In this document: piece after piece, positions 6,991-16,913 of the stretch
Layout: every line of letters begins with the position of its first letter
How positions within the stretch are numbered: position 1 is the stretch's first letter
Notes under the pieces: model-generated
What the model saw: the letters and a program-made list of their open reading frames with translations, nothing else
Databases searched by the model: none
What the model was told of the DNA's origin: nothing
Made by a program: the position numbers and the translations under genes
Assembly (NCBI GenBank): GCA_031552335.1
Contig: JAVBMQ010000022.1
Location: 1 to 48,986, forward strand
Source of the DNA: JAISFI01 sp031552335
Lineage (GTDB): Bacteria > Bacteroidota > Bacteroidia > Bacteroidales > Azobacteroidaceae
Direction: 5' to 3'
DNA: 48,986 nt

Positions 6991-9900
6991 TTACTCATCC
7001 TCTTCAGTTCTCACAATTCCTTCCGAGGCAAGTATCTTATCTAAAAACTCTGAAGGAATCATACCAAACTCTTTTTTGAAACAAGCGCTAAAATACTTGG
7101 GGTCATTAAAACCGACAGCATAAGCAAGTTCCGAAATTCTGATACGCTTCTTTTCTTCAATGATCTTACAGGCTGCTTTCAAACGGATATTCCTGATAAA
7201 CGAGGATGTATTAAGTCCTGTGAGGGACTTTAATTTTTTATACAAAGTCGATTTGCTGGTACCCAATGCTTCTGAAAATTGCAGTTGATCTAAATTGGAA
7301 TCATTCAAATGATTGTGTACACAATCCACACATCTCTGTAGAAATTCCTCATCTACACTGGTATAATTCATATCTTTGAGTTCAAATACAAATTGCTTTT
7401 TGAAATCCTGGGCTACCCGTTCTCTTGCCTTCAGCAAATTTTTTATTTTAGAATGCAATAAATGCAGGTTAAACGGCTTACTAATAAAACCATCCGCCCC
7501 GGAGTCATAAGCTTCAATCTTATCTTCCTCTTTATTTTTTGCCGTAAGCAGAATAACCGGTATATGACAAATCTCAAATTTATTTTTGACATATTTGCAG
7601 AATTCGATCCCATCCATTTCCGGCATCATAATATCAGACACCACCAAATCTACATCATTCTCTTCTATTACAATAATTCCTTCTTTGCCATTTCTTGCTG
7701 TCAGGACATTGTATTCCCTATGCAATAATTTGACCATTAATTGTAACAATTCTTCATTATCTTCAATAAGCAACAAAGAATGTTCTTTTTCTTCTTTTTC
7801 ATCCGGGTCTTCACTTTCGGGTGTATCAACAGGTAATGGTTCCGCGATATATTCATAGTCATCAATCTGATCCGGATCATAATAAGATTTCACAACAGGA
7901 ATCTTCACATAAAAGATCGAACCTTTTCCAACTTCACTTTCTACATAGATCTCTCCCCGGTGTAAATCTACCAAATCCTTAGTAAGAGAAAGTCCTATAC
8001 CTGTTCCAATTGTATTGAAACGGCGATAATCACCCTCATAAAAACGTTTGAATAAACCTTTTATTTCCTGAGGCGAAATCCCTTCTCCATTATCTTTCAC
8101 AGAAATAATCACCTGATCACGGTCTTCAGGATCATAACACACATTTACCTGGACAAAACCACCTTCCTTATTGTATTTAGATGCATTAGATAATAAATTA
8201 TAGATAATTTTATCTAATTTATCATGATCAAAATATGCCGGAATTATCTCCGGATCACAAATCAGAGAAAAATGCATTTTATTTTTCTTCATCAAAGGAC
8301 GAAAACTATCTACACCTGACTTGACAAAAGCAGCCATATCTCCGCGAGAAACCTTCAGTTTCAGATTGCCTGTTTCTGCTTTCCTAAATTCTAATATCTG
8401 TTGCAAAAGCCGTATCAGGCGATTGATATTCCGTGTCATGACATCATAAAAACCATTATTCTGAGGAGAAACCACTTTTAATTCATCCAAAGATGCCGAT
8501 AAAATAGTCAATGGAGTCAAAAACTCATGTGTAATATTTGTGAAAAATTGAAGTTTTGCATGATTCAATTCCTCGGTTTTTTGATTTTCAAGATCACGCA
8601 CACGCAAAGCATTTTGTAATAACATCTTACTTCTTGCCGCCCTCATACCAAAATAAATTATCAGGATCAGCAATACAAAATAAATAAAAAATGCCCACCA
8701 AGTCAACCAGGGAGGCGGAAGTATAACTACTTTTAAAGGAGTAGCCTCATTCCATATTCCATTTTCATTAGAGGCTTTCAAATAAAACATATAAGTTCCA
8801 CTTCCCAGATTATTATAAGAAGCAAAACGTCTCGAAGCATCGGTATATTGCCATTCTTTATCAAAAGAATCTAATCTGTAAGCATATTTATGCAACATAG
8901 GATTGGCATAACTCAATGTGGAGAACTCAATGCTAAAATTATTATAGTCGTAAGGCAAACGTATTTCCGATGTAAACCCGGGTGTTTCTTTCGATATTTT
9001 ATTTCTGGTTTTTTCAGGTAAGGTACCGAAGGATTTGTTAAATATTTTAACATCTGTGATTACAATGGGAGACATAAAGCCATTTTCCGGCAGCTTTCCG
9101 GGATAAAAACAATTATAACCTTTATGTCCTCCAAAAAACAATTCTCCATCTTCGGTTTTAAAAATAGCATCTCTGTTAACGAAATTACCCTGTAATCCAT
9201 CTGATGTTGTATATATCCTATATGTTACATTCAAATCACTATCAATTTTCAAACGTAAAAGACCTGAATTTGTACCGAGCCATAAATCCCCGTTATTATC
9301 CTCTATAATATTATATACGATATCTCCCGGAAGATTGTATTTTTGATGGACACAAACAAACGAATCTGTCTTTGGATCATACAGGCTCAAACCTCCGCCT
9401 TCTGTACCTGCCCACAATCTTTGTTTGCTATCATTATATAAATACTGGACATTATCACAATTTATTTTTTTATTAGAAATATCATAACTCTGTGTATGTA
9501 TCTTTTCCGGATCCGAAGGATTTATTTTTATTTTAAAAATACCCCTGCTGATAGTAGCTAACCACATGGTATTTTCGCCGGCATCTTCAATGCAACGAAC
9601 AGATAAAAGAACTGATTCCTCTTTCTTTTGACCAAAAGAAGAATATGAAAAACCCTCATCCTTTTCCGGATCATAAATACATAATCCTTCCCGTGTACCT
9701 ATCCAAATATTACCGTTCGTACCTTCTTTGAAATAATAAACACAATCATCATTCAGCCAAGGAGTATTTTTGGTATTCAGGTTTTTCACCCTATTTTCAC
9801 TAGAAGTCTCCGGATTATAGACAACAATTCCATCTCCATATGTTCCAAACCAGTAAGATTGATCCTTCCCCAATTGTGTTATCATATTTACAGTTGAAAT

Positions 9901-11145
9901 AATAGGTACCTTGCGAAGATCCGGATTATCTTCCCAATACATATAGTGGTCCTTATTTCGGTCGTAAATTACCATCCCTGAACTACCATAGCTCCCTACT
10001 CCTAGCCAGATAATACCATTTTTATCCACATGTAAACTTCTGACAGAATTACTGGAAATCCTGTTCTTTACACTTTCCAAACGATTCAGATTAAATACCC
10101 ATTTTTGAGTATTTATAACACTTACACCTCCACCAAGCATCCCCAACCACATCAAACCGGAATTATCCCGGATAACAGAGTTCAACTCATTATAGGAAAT
10201 AGACTGTTCTTTATGATTCGGAAGATAGTTGGTGAAAGAAGATGGATTGTCCGGATCTTTCAAGACACTGAGTCCACTTCTTGTTCCTACCCAAATCGTA
10301 TTTGTATTAAGATCCTGAGAAAGAGCATACACAACATCATCCGACAGAGTATGTGCATCATTTTTAGAATGACGATAATTTATATACTTAACAAGTTGTA
10401 AATCATATGGATTTTCTAACCTAAAAAGCCCATATCCCCAACTTCCTATCCAGATATTTTTCTTATTATCTTCAAAAATAACATGAGCCGAATTTTTTGG
10501 ATTCACCCTTGGATAAGGTATAAACTCTTTTTTTTCCGGATCATAACGCGTCAATCCATCTCCCCAGGTTCCTATCCAAATACTACCTTTATCGTCTTCA
10601 AGCAAGGCTTTAATGTCATTTCCCAACAACTTATAATTAGTATTCATGTTGGTATAAACAATGAAAGAATCTTTTTCTGCGACATATTTATGAAGACCAA
10701 ATGCCGTACCGATCCATACCTCGTTTTTCTTTGTTGTCAGTATTTTCTGAATAATATTATTCGACATTTTCCCCGGATTAATCTGACGGATTTCGCCAGT
10801 AATCTTATTAAGGACATTCAAGCCATTGGCGGTTCCAATCCATAAATTATGGTTATCATCTTCCGCCATGGTATTTATTTTATTACTTGATAACAAATTT
10901 GGAGTATGTAAATTTGCCTTGTATATTTTTAGCTGGTATCCGTCATACCGGCATAAACCGTCATAGGTAGCAATCCAAATATATCCGTCTCTATCCTGAT
11001 ATAGTTGCTTTACCTCATCCGAAGGTAAACCATTCAAAATAGAAAGCACATCTAAAGGACGCCAATTCTGAGCATATACCCGCAAAGAAAAGCTTAAGGA
11101 AAAGACAAATACTATAAACAAAATATTTATTCTGATATTTCTCAC
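6991..11145 (-). CDS. Hybrid two-component system sensor/regulator (HTCS) with periplasmic beta-propellers and AraC-type output
   Basis: A 1384-aa one-protein signalling system. A signal peptide (about 1-26) is followed by about 14 Reg_prop-type blades (recurring W(I/L/V)GT..GL..YD patterns, about 40-690) forming a periplasmic sensor. A Y_Y_Y-like Ig domain (about 720-800) and one transmembrane helix (about 808-833) come next. The cytoplasmic part has a HisKA domain with phospho-acceptor H873 (ITHEFLTPLT), an ATPase with N-box NLLSNASKYN and G-boxes DNGEG and GTGIGLSL, a receiver with acceptor D1171 (VVSDIMMPEMDG), and a C-terminal AraC HTH (about 1275-1375). HTCS proteins usually sense oligosaccharides and switch on polysaccharide utilisation loci, yet no SusC/SusD pair is present here. 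The start codon is GTG at 11143-11145, with an in-frame stop four codons upstream and no nearby ATG. Confidence 0.95.
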   Translation of the reverse strand: MRNIRINILFIVFVFSLSFSLRVYAQNWRPLDVLSILNGLPSDEVKQLYQDRDGYIWIATYDGLCRYDGYQLKIYKANLHTPNLLSSNKINTMAEDDNHNLWIGTANGLNVLNKITGEIRQINPGKMSNNIIQKILTTKKNEVWIGTAFGLHKYVAEKDSFIVYTNMNTNYKLLGNDIKALLEDDKGSIWIGTWGDGLTRYDPEKKEFIPYPRVNPKNSAHVIFEDNKKNIWIGSWGYGLFRLENPYDLQLVKYINYRHSKNDAHTLSDDVVYALSQDLNTNTIWVGTRSGLSVLKDPDNPSSFTNYLPNHKEQSISYNELNSVIRDNSGLMWLGMLGGGVSVINTQKWVFNLNRLESVKNRISSNSVRSLHVDKNGIIWLGVGSYGSSGMVIYDRNKDHYMYWEDNPDLRKVPIISTVNMITQLGKDQSYWFGTYGDGIVVYNPETSSENRVKNLNTKNTPWLNDDCVYYFKEGTNGNIWIGTREGLCIYDPEKDEGFSYSSFGQKKEESVLLSVRCIEDAGENTMWLATISRGIFKIKINPSDPEKIHTQSYDISNKKINCDNVQYLYNDSKQRLWAGTEGGGLSLYDPKTDSFVCVHQKYNLPGDIVYNIIEDNNGDLWLGTNSGLLRLKIDSDLNVTYRIYTTSDGLQGNFVNRDAIFKTEDGELFFGGHKGYNCFYPGKLPENGFMSPIVITDVKIFNKSFGTLPEKTRNKISKETPGFTSEIRLPYDYNNFSIEFSTLSYANPMLHKYAYRLDSFDKEWQYTDASRRFASYNNLGSGTYMFYLKASNENGIWNEATPLKVVILPPPWLTWWAFFIYFVLLILIIYFGMRAARSKMLLQNALRVRDLENQKTEELNHAKLQFFTNITHEFLTPLTILSASLDELKVVSPQNNGFYDVMTRNINRLIRLLQQILEFRKAETGNLKLKVSRGDMAAFVKSGVDSFRPLMKKNKMHFSLICDPEIIPAYFDHDKLDKIIYNLLSNASKYNKEGGFVQVNVCYDPEDRDQVIISVKDNGEGISPQEIKGLFKRFYEGDYRRFNTIGTGIGLSLTKDLVDLHRGEIYVESEVGKGSIFYVKIPVVKSYYDPDQIDDYEYIAEPLPVDTPESEDPDEKEEKEHSLLLIEDNEELLQLMVKLLHREYNVLTARNGKEGIIVIEENDVDLVVSDIMMPEMDGIEFCKYVKNKFEICHIPVILLTAKNKEEDKIEAYDSGADGFISKPFNLHLLHSKIKNLLKARERVAQDFKKQFVFELKDMNYTSVDEEFLQRCVDCVHNHLNDSNLDQLQFSEALGTSKSTLYKKLKSLTGLNTSSFIRNIRLKAACKIIEEKKRIRISELAYAVGFNDPKYFSACFKKEFGMIPSEFLDKILASEGIVRTEEDE

Positions 11146-11274
11146 GGTTACTGTTATTTATTGAAACTGTTTTTTTAGGATTATATATGAATAATCCTGG
11201 GGTTTTCGACAGTAAAATTACTATATGTTGGCGCAAATAACAAATATTTCCTATTGATTCTACTAATTTTAAAA

Positions 11275-11310
11275 CAAACCCGGAGCAAATATTCATCTGC
11301 TCCGGGTTTG
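11275..11310 (-). terminator. Terminator of eno
   Basis: CAAACCCGGAGCA (11275-11287) and TGCTCCGGGTTTG (11298-11310) form a perfect 13-bp GC-rich stem. In the minus-strand transcript it is followed by a T-rich tract (TTTGTTTT), about 23 nt after the eno stop. Confidence 0.9.
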
Positions 11311-11333
11311 ATTTCATAAAATATATCAAAAGA

Positions 11334-12614
11334 TTATCTTACTTTTTTGTAACCATAAACAGCCAAACTTCCCAATTCTTCTTCAATACGAAGTAATTGA
11401 TTATATTTAGCCATACGATCTGAACGACTCAAAGAACCTGTTTTGATTTGTCCTGAGTTAGTTGCAACAGCGATGTCAGCAATAGTAGCATCTTCTGTTT
11501 CACCTGAACGGTGGGAAGTAACAGATGTATAACCTGCACGGTGTGCCATTTCGATAGCATCCAAAGTTTCACTCAAAGAACCGATTTGGTTCACTTTGAT
11601 CAGGATAGAGTTTGCACAACCCAATTCAATACCTTTTTTCAGGTATTCAACATTGGTCACAAACAAGTCGTCACCAACCAACTGACATTTGCTTCCGATT
11701 TTATCTGTAAGCAATTTCCATCCGTCCCAGTCACTTTCGTTCATACCATCTTCAATAGAATCGATCGGATATTTAGCAACTAATTCAGCCAGATAATCAG
11801 CTTGTTGAGCAGAATTACGTTTAGCGCCATTAGGTCCTTCGAATTTGGAATAGTCATAGATTCCATCCTTGTAGAATTCAGAAGCAGCACAATCCAAACC
11901 GATCATCACATCTTTTCCTGGTTTGTAACCTGCATTTTCAATGGCTTTCAAAATAGATTCCAAAGCATCTTCTGTTCCGTTCAAAGCAGGAGCGAAACCA
12001 CCTTCGTCACCTACTGCTGTGCTCAAATTTCTGTCGTGCAATACTTTTTTCAAAGAATGGAATACCTCAGCACCCATTCTCAAACCTTCTTTGAAAGAAG
12101 GAGCGCCCACCGGACGAATCATGAATTCCTGGAATGCAATAGGAGCATCTGAGTGAGAACCGCCATTAATGATATTCATCATAGGAACCGGCAATACAAA
12201 TGTATTTGTTCCACCAATGTATCTGTATAAAGGTATATCCAAATAAGCAGCTGCAGCTTTTGCAACAGCCAGAGAAACTCCAAGAATTGCATTAGCCCCC
12301 AATTTGGATTTTGTTTTGGTACCATCCATTTCAATCATTTTCTGGTCGATAGCACGTTGTTCAAGAGTGCTCATACCAATCAAAGCCGGAGCAATTACTT
12401 TATTGATGTTTTCAACAGCTTTCAAAACACCTTTTCCCAAATAACGTTTTTTATCACCATCACGCAATTCAAGTGCTTCATTTTCTCCTGTAGAAGCTCC
12501 GGAAGGAACTGCAGCGCGACCCATAATACCAGACATCAAAAGTACATCTACTTCCACAGTAGGGTTACCTCTTGAATCCAAAATCTCTCTACCAACGATT
12601 TTTACGATTTCCAT
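11334..12614 (-). CDS. eno: Enolase (phosphopyruvate hydratase)
   Basis: A 426-aa enolase, which interconverts 2-phosphoglycerate and phosphoenolpyruvate in glycolysis. Clear landmarks are SRGNPTVEVDV and the GRAAVPSGASTGENEALELRD loop near the N-terminus (about 14-50). GDEGGFAP is near 205, with its general-base glutamate. Metal ligands lie in GLDCAASEFY, SIEDGM and VGDDLFVTN, and the signature ILIKVNQIGSLSETL is near 336-350, with the catalytic lysine in IKVNQ. SHRSGETED binds substrate near 370. Length and motifs are canonical. It has its own promoter (12669-12698) and terminator (11275-11310), so it is monocistronic despite same-strand neighbours. Confidence 0.98.
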   Translation of the reverse strand: MEIVKIVGREILDSRGNPTVEVDVLLMSGIMGRAAVPSGASTGENEALELRDGDKKRYLGKGVLKAVENINKVIAPALIGMSTLEQRAIDQKMIEMDGTKTKSKLGANAILGVSLAVAKAAAAYLDIPLYRYIGGTNTFVLPVPMMNIINGGSHSDAPIAFQEFMIRPVGAPSFKEGLRMGAEVFHSLKKVLHDRNLSTAVGDEGGFAPALNGTEDALESILKAIENAGYKPGKDVMIGLDCAASEFYKDGIYDYSKFEGPNGAKRNSAQQADYLAELVAKYPIDSIEDGMNESDWDGWKLLTDKIGSKCQLVGDDLFVTNVEYLKKGIELGCANSILIKVNQIGSLSETLDAIEMAHRAGYTSVTSHRSGETEDATIADIAVATNSGQIKTGSLSRSDRMAKYNQLLRIEEELGSLAVYGYKKVR

Positions 12615-12668
12615 ACAGTTAGTTTTAAAAATTTATAGTTATTTGAATACTCTTCATTTTCAGGTCTG

Positions 12669-12698
12669 CAAAGGTAGTAAAAAAAGAGCATATACAAC
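12669..12698 (-). promoter_or_regulatory. Promoter of eno
   Basis: On the minus strand, TTG (12696-12698 region) is followed about 18-20 nt later by TACCTTTG at 12669-12676, a perfect TAnnTTTG box. Transcription would start near 12663 and give a leader of about 50 nt. Confidence 0.7.
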
Positions 12699-12703
12699 TT
12701 CGT

Positions 12704-14515
12704 TTATTCCGATAATGTATGAATTACATCCAAATTAATTTGTCGAATTTTTTCCGGAATGATTTTAATCACTTTTCTGTCATAAGTCAACAAACCATTC
12801 ACTTCACCTTCCACATCAGTAGTTTGGGTGTATACGGCAGCAGAAAATCCGCGTTTAACCATCTCTTTCAGTTGCCTGGCATATTTAACATATTCATCTG
12901 TTACCTCTTCCGGAGTCTTGAACTGGATATATCCCCAATTACGGTCAGGTTGCCAAAGATGATCTTTCAATGGAAGACCAATTCCTCCATATTCACCTAA
13001 AACATTGACCCTTTTGGCATCATACAAATACATATCAGGGCCGGGATAATTATGTAAGTCTAAAATATCTCCGGTATGGTAAAAATTTCCACCACTGGCT
13101 GAATTAACTAAACGGGAAGAATCATATTGTTTGGTCCATTCTGTTATTTCCACAGTTTTGAATTGTCCCCAAGCTTCATTAAAAGGCACCCAAACCACAA
13201 TGGATGGATAGGAATACAGAAAATCCAAAATTTCTTTCCACTCTTTCCGGTAATTAGCTTCTGATTCGGCAGAACGTTCAGCCTCTTTTCCATTGAAATA
13301 CTGATGGTTTTGCCATTCCGGAGATTTATCCCCACTGGGCATATCCTGCCATACAAGTATCCCCAAACGGTCACAATATGTATACCAACGAGCCGGTTCT
13401 ACCTTGATATGCTTACGGATCATATTAAATCCGAGGTCTTTGGTTTTCTGAATATCATAAGCCAAAGCTTCATCTGTAGGAGCAGTATATAAACCGTCAG
13501 GCCACCAACCTTGATCTAAAGGACCATAGTGAAAATAATCTTTGTTATTCAACTGCATGCGCATGATTCCGTTTTTATCTTTTTGGGTGGATATTTTCCG
13601 CATAGCACAATAACTTTTTACCTTATCAATAACTTTTCCTTTGCTATAGAGTATTATTTCCATGTCATAAAGGAAAGGTGATTCCGGTGACCAAAGTTTA
13701 GCCTCAGGAATATTCAAATCCAAGGTTTGCCCGGGAGCTGATTTACCCGAAGACACTTGTTTAGATCCATCTAAAACTTTTACTTCGATAAGATCACTGG
13801 CCTGGGCATTCTTAGCACAAACATCCACAGTTAATTTGTTCCTGTCTATACAAGGTACCATTTTCACATGAGCAATATGTTTTTCTGCCACCGGTTCCAA
13901 CCATACAGTTTGCCAGATACCAGTAACAGGAGTATACCAAATCCCCTCTGGCCTGGTTACTTGTTTTCCACGGGGTTGAAAGCTCCTGTCTGTAGGATCC
14001 CACACTTTGACAACCAGTTTTTGTTCTCCGGATTTCAAATAAGGGGTAATGTCAATACAGAAAGGAGTAAATCCACCTGTATGAGCAGCTATTTTGATAT
14101 CATTCAGGAAAACCTCGGTTTTCCAATCTACAGCACCGAAGTGCAACAATATATTTCTATTTTTCCAGCCGGAAGGAACTGTAAATGTTCTTTTATACCA
14201 AAGCTCATTTTGATCACCCACTGTTTTTTGCACTCCTGACAAACTTGATTCTATGGAAAATGGCACCAATATCTTTCCATCAAAACTTACCGGTTCCGCT
14301 TGTCCCACAGGCAAAACAGCATAATCCCACAAGCCATTCAGGTTTTGCCATTCACCCCTTTCCATAATCGGACGAGGATATTCCGGCAATACATTCTTCA
14401 CATCAATTTTTCCGGCCCACTCAGTTTTGATTTTATCTCCGGCTGGTTGCCATTGGGCCCAAAGGGTATTTGTACAAAAAAAGACAATCCCTACAAACAA
14501 AATTTTTTTCATCAT
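12704..14515 (-). CDS. Secreted glycoside hydrolase family 2 enzyme (beta-galactosidase/beta-glucuronidase-like)
   Basis: A 603-aa GH2-type retaining glycosidase with a signal peptide (MMKKILFVGIVFFCTNTLWAQ, cleavage near 21), so it should act in the periplasm or at the surface. It has an N-terminal jelly-roll sugar-binding domain (about 45-205, including the NGLWDY and WYKRTF motifs), an Ig-like sandwich (about 206-315) and a TIM barrel (about 320-600). The proposed acid/base is E447 in VPFNEAWGQF, and the nucleophile is E508 in NVLGEYGG. Substrate cannot be fixed; beta-galactosides, glucuronides or mannosides are all found in GH2. At 603 aa it is shorter than LacZ but normal for compact Bacteroidetes GH2 enzymes. 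No loop insertions or extra carbohydrate-binding modules are seen. It sits between rplQ and eno with its own -7 box, away from any SusCD pair. Confidence 0.92.
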   Translation of the reverse strand: MMKKILFVGIVFFCTNTLWAQWQPAGDKIKTEWAGKIDVKNVLPEYPRPIMERGEWQNLNGLWDYAVLPVGQAEPVSFDGKILVPFSIESSLSGVQKTVGDQNELWYKRTFTVPSGWKNRNILLHFGAVDWKTEVFLNDIKIAAHTGGFTPFCIDITPYLKSGEQKLVVKVWDPTDRSFQPRGKQVTRPEGIWYTPVTGIWQTVWLEPVAEKHIAHVKMVPCIDRNKLTVDVCAKNAQASDLIEVKVLDGSKQVSSGKSAPGQTLDLNIPEAKLWSPESPFLYDMEIILYSKGKVIDKVKSYCAMRKISTQKDKNGIMRMQLNNKDYFHYGPLDQGWWPDGLYTAPTDEALAYDIQKTKDLGFNMIRKHIKVEPARWYTYCDRLGILVWQDMPSGDKSPEWQNHQYFNGKEAERSAESEANYRKEWKEILDFLYSYPSIVVWVPFNEAWGQFKTVEITEWTKQYDSSRLVNSASGGNFYHTGDILDLHNYPGPDMYLYDAKRVNVLGEYGGIGLPLKDHLWQPDRNWGYIQFKTPEEVTDEYVKYARQLKEMVKRGFSAAVYTQTTDVEGEVNGLLTYDRKVIKIIPEKIRQINLDVIHTLSE

Positions 14516-14582
14516 AAATAATTCTGCATTTTTATAAATGTACTGACCTATTAAAAAGATTCATATTTTATTAGCCAAATAA

Positions 14583-14590
14583 CAAAGATA
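14583..14590 (-). promoter_or_regulatory. -7 box of the GH2 gene
   Basis: TATCTTTG on the minus strand, a perfect TAnnTTTG match 68 nt before the GH2 start. No convincing -33 TTTG was found. Confidence 0.45.
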
Positions 14591-14664
14591 TAAATTACAA
14601 CTTAAAATATGTTCTATTAAGGAAAATAATAACAATTCTTATTATAATCAATACAGTAATTTTA

Positions 14665-14707
14665 AAACAAAATAGCCCGTATCGATAGATAACGGGCTAT
14701 TTTGTTT
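14665..14707 (-). terminator. Terminator of the ribosomal protein block after rplQ
   Basis: AAACAAAATAGCCCGT (14665-14680) and its exact reverse complement (14692-14707) form a 16-bp stem. On the minus strand it runs into TTTAAAATT. It closes the long transcript that began upstream of rpsL. Confidence 0.92.
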
Positions 14708-14729
14708 ATAATAACAATAATATGTTACA

Positions 14730-15248
14730 TTATTCAGCAGGTGTTTCTTCCACTTTAGCTTCCGGAGCTTCTTCCACTTTTGGAGCTACTGCTTCAGCCT
14801 TAGGAGTAGGAGTTTCCACACCATCAGCTTTCTTTCTTGAGCGGCGTGTTTTAGCTGCTTTAGCCGGAGCCTTGTCTTTCAACAGAAGTTCATTGTAGTC
14901 AACTAACTCTATCAAACACATTATTGCGTTATCACCTAAACGATTACCTGTTTTAATGATTCTGGTATAACCACCCGGACGATCTCCGATTTTTTGTGAT
15001 ACTTCCAAAAACAATTCTTTTACAGCATATTTATCTTTCAGGTTTTTAAACACCATACGTCTGGAGTGAGTCGTATCTGCTTTAGACTTGGTAATAAGCG
15101 GCTCAATGAATTTACGAAGTTCTTTGGCTTTCGCAAGGGTCGTAAAAATTCTCTTCTCTTTGATCAGGGAAGATGCCATATTAGAAAGCATAGCTTCTCT
15201 GTGCGTATTGGTACGACCTAAATGGTTGATTTTCTTATTATGTCTCAT
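14730..15248 (-). CDS. rplQ: 50S ribosomal protein L17
   Basis: 172 aa. The L17 core occupies about residues 1-118 (MRHNKKINHLGRTNTHREAML, then IKTGNRLGDNAIMCLIELVD). A low-complexity tail of about 50 residues follows: first basic (KAAKTRRSRKKADG), then Ala/Pro/Glu-rich and acidic to the end. Extended, charged L17 tails are usual in Bacteroidetes; E. coli L17 is 127 aa without one. L17 sits near the peptide tunnel exit. It begins 6 nt after rpoA, is the last gene of the block, and is followed by the terminator at 14665-14707. Confidence 0.97.
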   Translation of the reverse strand: MRHNKKINHLGRTNTHREAMLSNMASSLIKEKRIFTTLAKAKELRKFIEPLITKSKADTTHSRRMVFKNLKDKYAVKELFLEVSQKIGDRPGGYTRIIKTGNRLGDNAIMCLIELVDYNELLLKDKAPAKAAKTRRSRKKADGVETPTPKAEAVAPKVEEAPEAKVEETPAE

Positions 15249-15254
15249 CGTTAA

Positions 15255-16247
15255 TTACTCTTTATCTAATTTATATTTCGAAATATCCATACCGAAAGTC
15301 AGGTTCAGATTATCCAGCAAATCATCCAATTCAGTCAATGATTTTTTACCGAAGTTTCTAAACTTCAACAAATCATTTTTCTGATAACCAACCAATTCAC
15401 CCAAAGTTTCCACATCAGCTGCTTTCAAACAATTGAGGGCACGAACAGAAAGATTCATATCTGCCAATTTTGTCTTAAGCAATTGTCTCATGTGAAGCAA
15501 CTCCTCATCGAAATCCTCATTAGACTCTGTATCTACAGGTTCCAGATGAATTTTTTCATCAGAGAATAACATGAAGTGATAAATCAATATTTTAGCAGCC
15601 TCTTTCAAAGCCTCTTTCGGATGAATAGAACCATCAGTTTCTATTTCGATAATCAATTTTTCGTAGTCTGTCTTTTGTTCTACCCGATAGTTTTCGATCG
15701 TATATTTCACATTACGAATAGGCGTAAAGATAGAATCGATAGCAATCAAAGCTATATCTTCTTCATTTACACGATTTTCGTCGGCCGGCACATAACCCCG
15801 TCCCTTGTCAACATTCATTTCGATACGAAAACTGGCACTCGGATCCAGATGACAAATAACGAAATCCGGATTTAATATCTCAAACCCTGACAATTGTTTG
15901 CCTATATCACCGGCAGTGAACATTTCGGTACCCGAAACATGAATACTTACCTTTTCATTCTCTACATCATCAACAGTACGTTTGAATCTTACCTGTTTCA
16001 AATTGAGGATAATGTTAGTTACATCTTCTATCACGCCAGGAATCGTTGAAAATTCATGTTCAACTCCTTCGATCTTGATGGATGTAATAGCAAATCCTTC
16101 CAAAGAAGACAAGAGAATACGGCGAAGAGAATTACCGATTGTAATTCCATAGCCGGGTTCCAACGGACGAAACTCGAATTTTCCGAAGAAATTGTCCGCT
16201 TCTAACATGATTACTTTGTCGGGCTTTTGAAATGCTAATATCGCCAT
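15255..16247 (-). CDS. rpoA: RNA polymerase alpha subunit
   Basis: A 330-aa alpha subunit, which dimerises to nucleate RNA polymerase assembly and contacts promoter UP elements and activators. The N-terminal domain is clear (KFEFRPLEPGYGITIGNSLRRILLSSLEGFAITSI, about 25-60, the dimerisation/beta-contact region). A short acidic linker near 235-245 leads to the C-terminal domain (about 255-320: LNLSVRALNCLKAADVETLGELV ... LLKFRNFGKKSLTELDDLL) with two helix-hairpin-helix-like elements. Length is normal. It lies between rpsD (11 nt upstream) and rplQ (6 nt downstream). Confidence 0.98.
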   Translation of the reverse strand: MAILAFQKPDKVIMLEADNFFGKFEFRPLEPGYGITIGNSLRRILLSSLEGFAITSIKIEGVEHEFSTIPGVIEDVTNIILNLKQVRFKRTVDDVENEKVSIHVSGTEMFTAGDIGKQLSGFEILNPDFVICHLDPSASFRIEMNVDKGRGYVPADENRVNEEDIALIAIDSIFTPIRNVKYTIENYRVEQKTDYEKLIIEIETDGSIHPKEALKEAAKILIYHFMLFSDEKIHLEPVDTESNEDFDEELLHMRQLLKTKLADMNLSVRALNCLKAADVETLGELVGYQKNDLLKFRNFGKKSLTELDDLLDNLNLTFGMDISKYKLDKE

Positions 16248-16258
16248 GGATTTAATTA

Positions 16259-16864
16259 TTATTTAGAATACAATTCTACAATCAGTTGTTCTTTGATATT
16301 TTCGGGGATATCCGTTCTTTCAGGAATATGCAAATACTTTGCACTCATTGAAGGTTGATCCCATTCAATCCAAGCATATTTGCTATGATTGAAACCTGCC
16401 AGATTATCACTGATAATTTCCAAAGATTTGGATTTTTCACGAACACCGACAATTTGCCCTGGTTTCAATGAATAAGAAGGAATATTCACTACTTTACCGT
16501 CAACCACAATATGTTTGTGAGAAACCAACTGACGTGCAGCAGCTCTTGTATTAGCCAATCCCATGCGATAAACCACGTTATCCAGACGACATTCGAGCAA
16601 TTGAATCAACACTTCACCGGTAATACCCTTAGCTCTCTGAGCTTTTTCAAACAAATTACGGAATTGTTTTTCCAACACTCCATAAGTATATTTTGCTTTT
16701 TGCTTTTCACGAAGCTGGATACCGTATTCGGAAGTTTTTTTCTTCCTGCCGTTTCCATGCTGTCCCGGAGGATAGTTCTTTTTACTGAGAACTTTATCCG
16801 GTCCGAAAATTGCCTCACCAAATTTACGGGCAATTCTTGTTTTTGGTCCAGTATATCTTGCCAT
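16259..16864 (-). CDS. rpsD: 30S ribosomal protein S4
   Basis: A 201-aa primary 16S rRNA-binding protein. The N-terminus MARYTGPKTRIARKFGE is typical, and LECRLDNVVYRMGLANTRAAARQLVSHKHIVVDGKVVNIPSY (about 92-135) is the S4 RNA-binding domain. The N-terminal region lacks the four-cysteine zinc site found in some S4 proteins, so this is the zinc-free form. A 123-nt spacer separates it from rpsK upstream and holds a GATTACA/TGTAATC hairpin. S4 often represses its own operon, so this spacer is a candidate binding leader. Confidence 0.98.
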   Translation of the reverse strand: MARYTGPKTRIARKFGEAIFGPDKVLSKKNYPPGQHGNGRKKKTSEYGIQLREKQKAKYTYGVLEKQFRNLFEKAQRAKGITGEVLIQLLECRLDNVVYRMGLANTRAAARQLVSHKHIVVDGKVVNIPSYSLKPGQIVGVREKSKSLEIISDNLAGFNHSKYAWIEWDQPSMSAKYLHIPERTDIPENIKEQLIVELYSK

Positions 16865-16913
16865 TTTTTAGTTTTTTAATTTTATTCTGTCGGAACTGAG
16901 ATTGTGCAGCCGC

